A DNA stretch of 5,978 nt from an uncultured Sulfurovum sp. GTDB lineage: Bacteria > Campylobacterota > Campylobacteria > Campylobacterales > Sulfurovaceae. The stretch lies in NCBI GenBank assembly GCA_947313765.1, contig CAMZNQ010000039.1:1-5978 (forward strand). Reading direction: 5' to 3'. Below the pieces are notes generated by a model. It saw only the letters and a program-made list of their open reading frames with translations. It did no database searches and had not been told where the DNA came from. The position numbers and the translations under genes are program-made. Positions 5,664 through 5,978 of this stretch are shown in pieces. Position 1 is the stretch's first letter. Every line of letters begins with the position of its first letter.

Positions 5664-5715
5664 TTGATTTGTAGGTGTGACCGTGTCACACATCAAGTTA
5701 TTATTTTCTATTTTT
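5664..5715 (+). terminator. Inverted repeat GTGTGAC-CGT-GTCACAC followed by T-rich DNA; possible terminator
   Basis: A perfect 7-bp stem (5675-5681 with 5685-5691) has a 3-nt loop. An outer TTGAT/ATCAA pairing (5664-5668 with 5692-5696) with a 6-nt bulge carries the stem up to a T-rich run (5698-5715). It is well placed to end the small membrane protein transcript. The T run is interrupted, so a protein-binding site is an alternative. Confidence 0.4.
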
Positions 5716-5723
5716 CTTATTTT

Positions 5724-5752
5724 ACTCGTTCCCCTCCGTCCTTGGAACGCAT
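5724..5752. repeat. REP-like palindromic element, probably a degenerate copy
   Basis: ACTCGTTCC (5724-5732) and GGAACGCAT (5744-5752) flank an 11-nt centre, with CGTTCC/GGAACG as a 6-bp stem. A second small stem TACT-AGA-AGTA follows (5752-5762). The ends resemble, from memory, a dispersed CTCGTTCCC...GGGAATGCAT palindrome seen in many proteobacterial genomes. Only one copy is in this window, so repeat status is inferred. Confidence 0.4.
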
Positions 5753-5796
5753 ACTAGAAGTACTATCTGAAAAAAACGTAGAATCAAAAAAACCCC

Positions 5797-5857
5797 AAAT
5801 CATCCAAATCTAGCTCCTCCTAAAATCTTAGAAAAACTAAAATCCTAAAAATTTAGG
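5797..5857. repeat. Short A/T-rich word repeats (AAATC, CTAAAATC, CCTAAA)
   Basis: AAATC occurs at 5797, 5806, 5823 and 5840. CTAAAATC occurs at 5820 and 5837, 17 bp apart. CCTAAA-AA-TTTAGG (5844-5857) is an inverted repeat. The plus strand of this patch has almost no G. It may be operator copies before a gene to the right, or remnants of a dispersed element. Confidence 0.3.
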
Positions 5858-5900
5858 CAATATATAAAATATTATATATAGATAGAGAGATAAGGATTTT

Positions 5901-5978
5901 ATGTTTGAGGAATTGGTTGATGGTAATTGAAAGTTTTCAAAGGAAATGAAATTAAACGTTTTCAAATATTTTTTGTTA
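5901..5978 (+). other. Possible leader peptide or broken start of a gene running off the right edge
   Basis: ATG 5901 has AAGGAT just upstream but meets TGA after nine codons (MFEELVDGN). The same frame stays open to the edge, with an ATG at 5946 (MKLNVFKYFLL). The AAAGGA before that ATG is only 1 nt away, too close to work well. This could be a leader peptide, a stop mutation, or chance. Confidence 0.15.

Larger units (their letters stand above)
5608..5978. other. 371-nt right-hand stretch without a convincing gene
   Basis: No frame here gives a credible protein. Contents in order: a TATAAT at 5632-5637, the GTGTGAC inverted repeat, a REP-like palindrome (5724-5752), a G-poor patch with repeated AAATC/CTAAAAT words (5797-5857), an AT-rich promoter-like stretch (5859-5880), and a rightward 9-codon frame at 5901. 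It looks like accessory or decayed intergenic DNA. Confidence 0.6.

Noticed and set aside
5608..5978. CRISPR array or tRNA gene in the right-hand spacer
   Set aside because: No regularly spaced repeats of CRISPR length and no cloverleaf or CCA-type end could be found on either strand.

Overview
The window is AT-rich bacterial DNA, and the gene content points to the Campylobacterota (formerly Epsilonproteobacteria), perhaps near Sulfurimonas or Sulfurovum. That assignment is inferred from four things: a ribulose-phosphate epimerase gene near a dnaQ-type exonuclease gene (as I recall, these are neighbours in Helicobacter pylori and Campylobacter jejuni), strong AAAGGA-type ribosome binding sites, TATAAT-like -10 boxes without good -35 boxes, and a periplasmic protein carrying four Campylobacter-type N-glycosylation sequons. 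No 16S or other marker gene is present to prove it.

Positions 1-2792 form a leftward block. From its upstream end it holds a secreted metallo-beta-lactamase-fold hydrolase, ribulose-phosphate 3-epimerase (rpe), phosphoribosylanthranilate isomerase (trpF), and the start of a DnaQ-like 3'-5' exonuclease that runs off the left edge. Spacing is tight: 44 nt, 29 nt, then a 17-nt overlap. A TATAAT box between the hydrolase and rpe suggests that rpe-trpF-exonuclease also has its own promoter.

Positions 2793-4250 hold a rightward gene for a small DUF4258-like protein and a leftward gene for a membrane-anchored S49 (SppA-type) protease. They converge and overlap by 48 nt, codon opposite codon, so one tail is Arg/Lys-rich and the other is a serine run.

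Positions 4251-5433 hold a leftward nitrilase-superfamily hydrolase with a 327-nt upstream region. A strand-specific folded RNA leader can be drawn there: a 12-bp stem, a bulge, and an apical CUCCUC loop that could pair with the gene's own Shine-Dalgarno sequence. A plausible promoter places the transcript start at the first base of the stem.

Positions 5434-5978 hold a 57-residue single-span membrane protein gene reading rightward, followed by about 370 nt without a convincing gene. That stretch contains a strong small inverted repeat, a REP-like palindrome and short A/T-rich repeats, and looks like accessory DNA. The most interesting items are the nitrilase leader, the sequon cluster in the hydrolase, and the antisense tail overlap.
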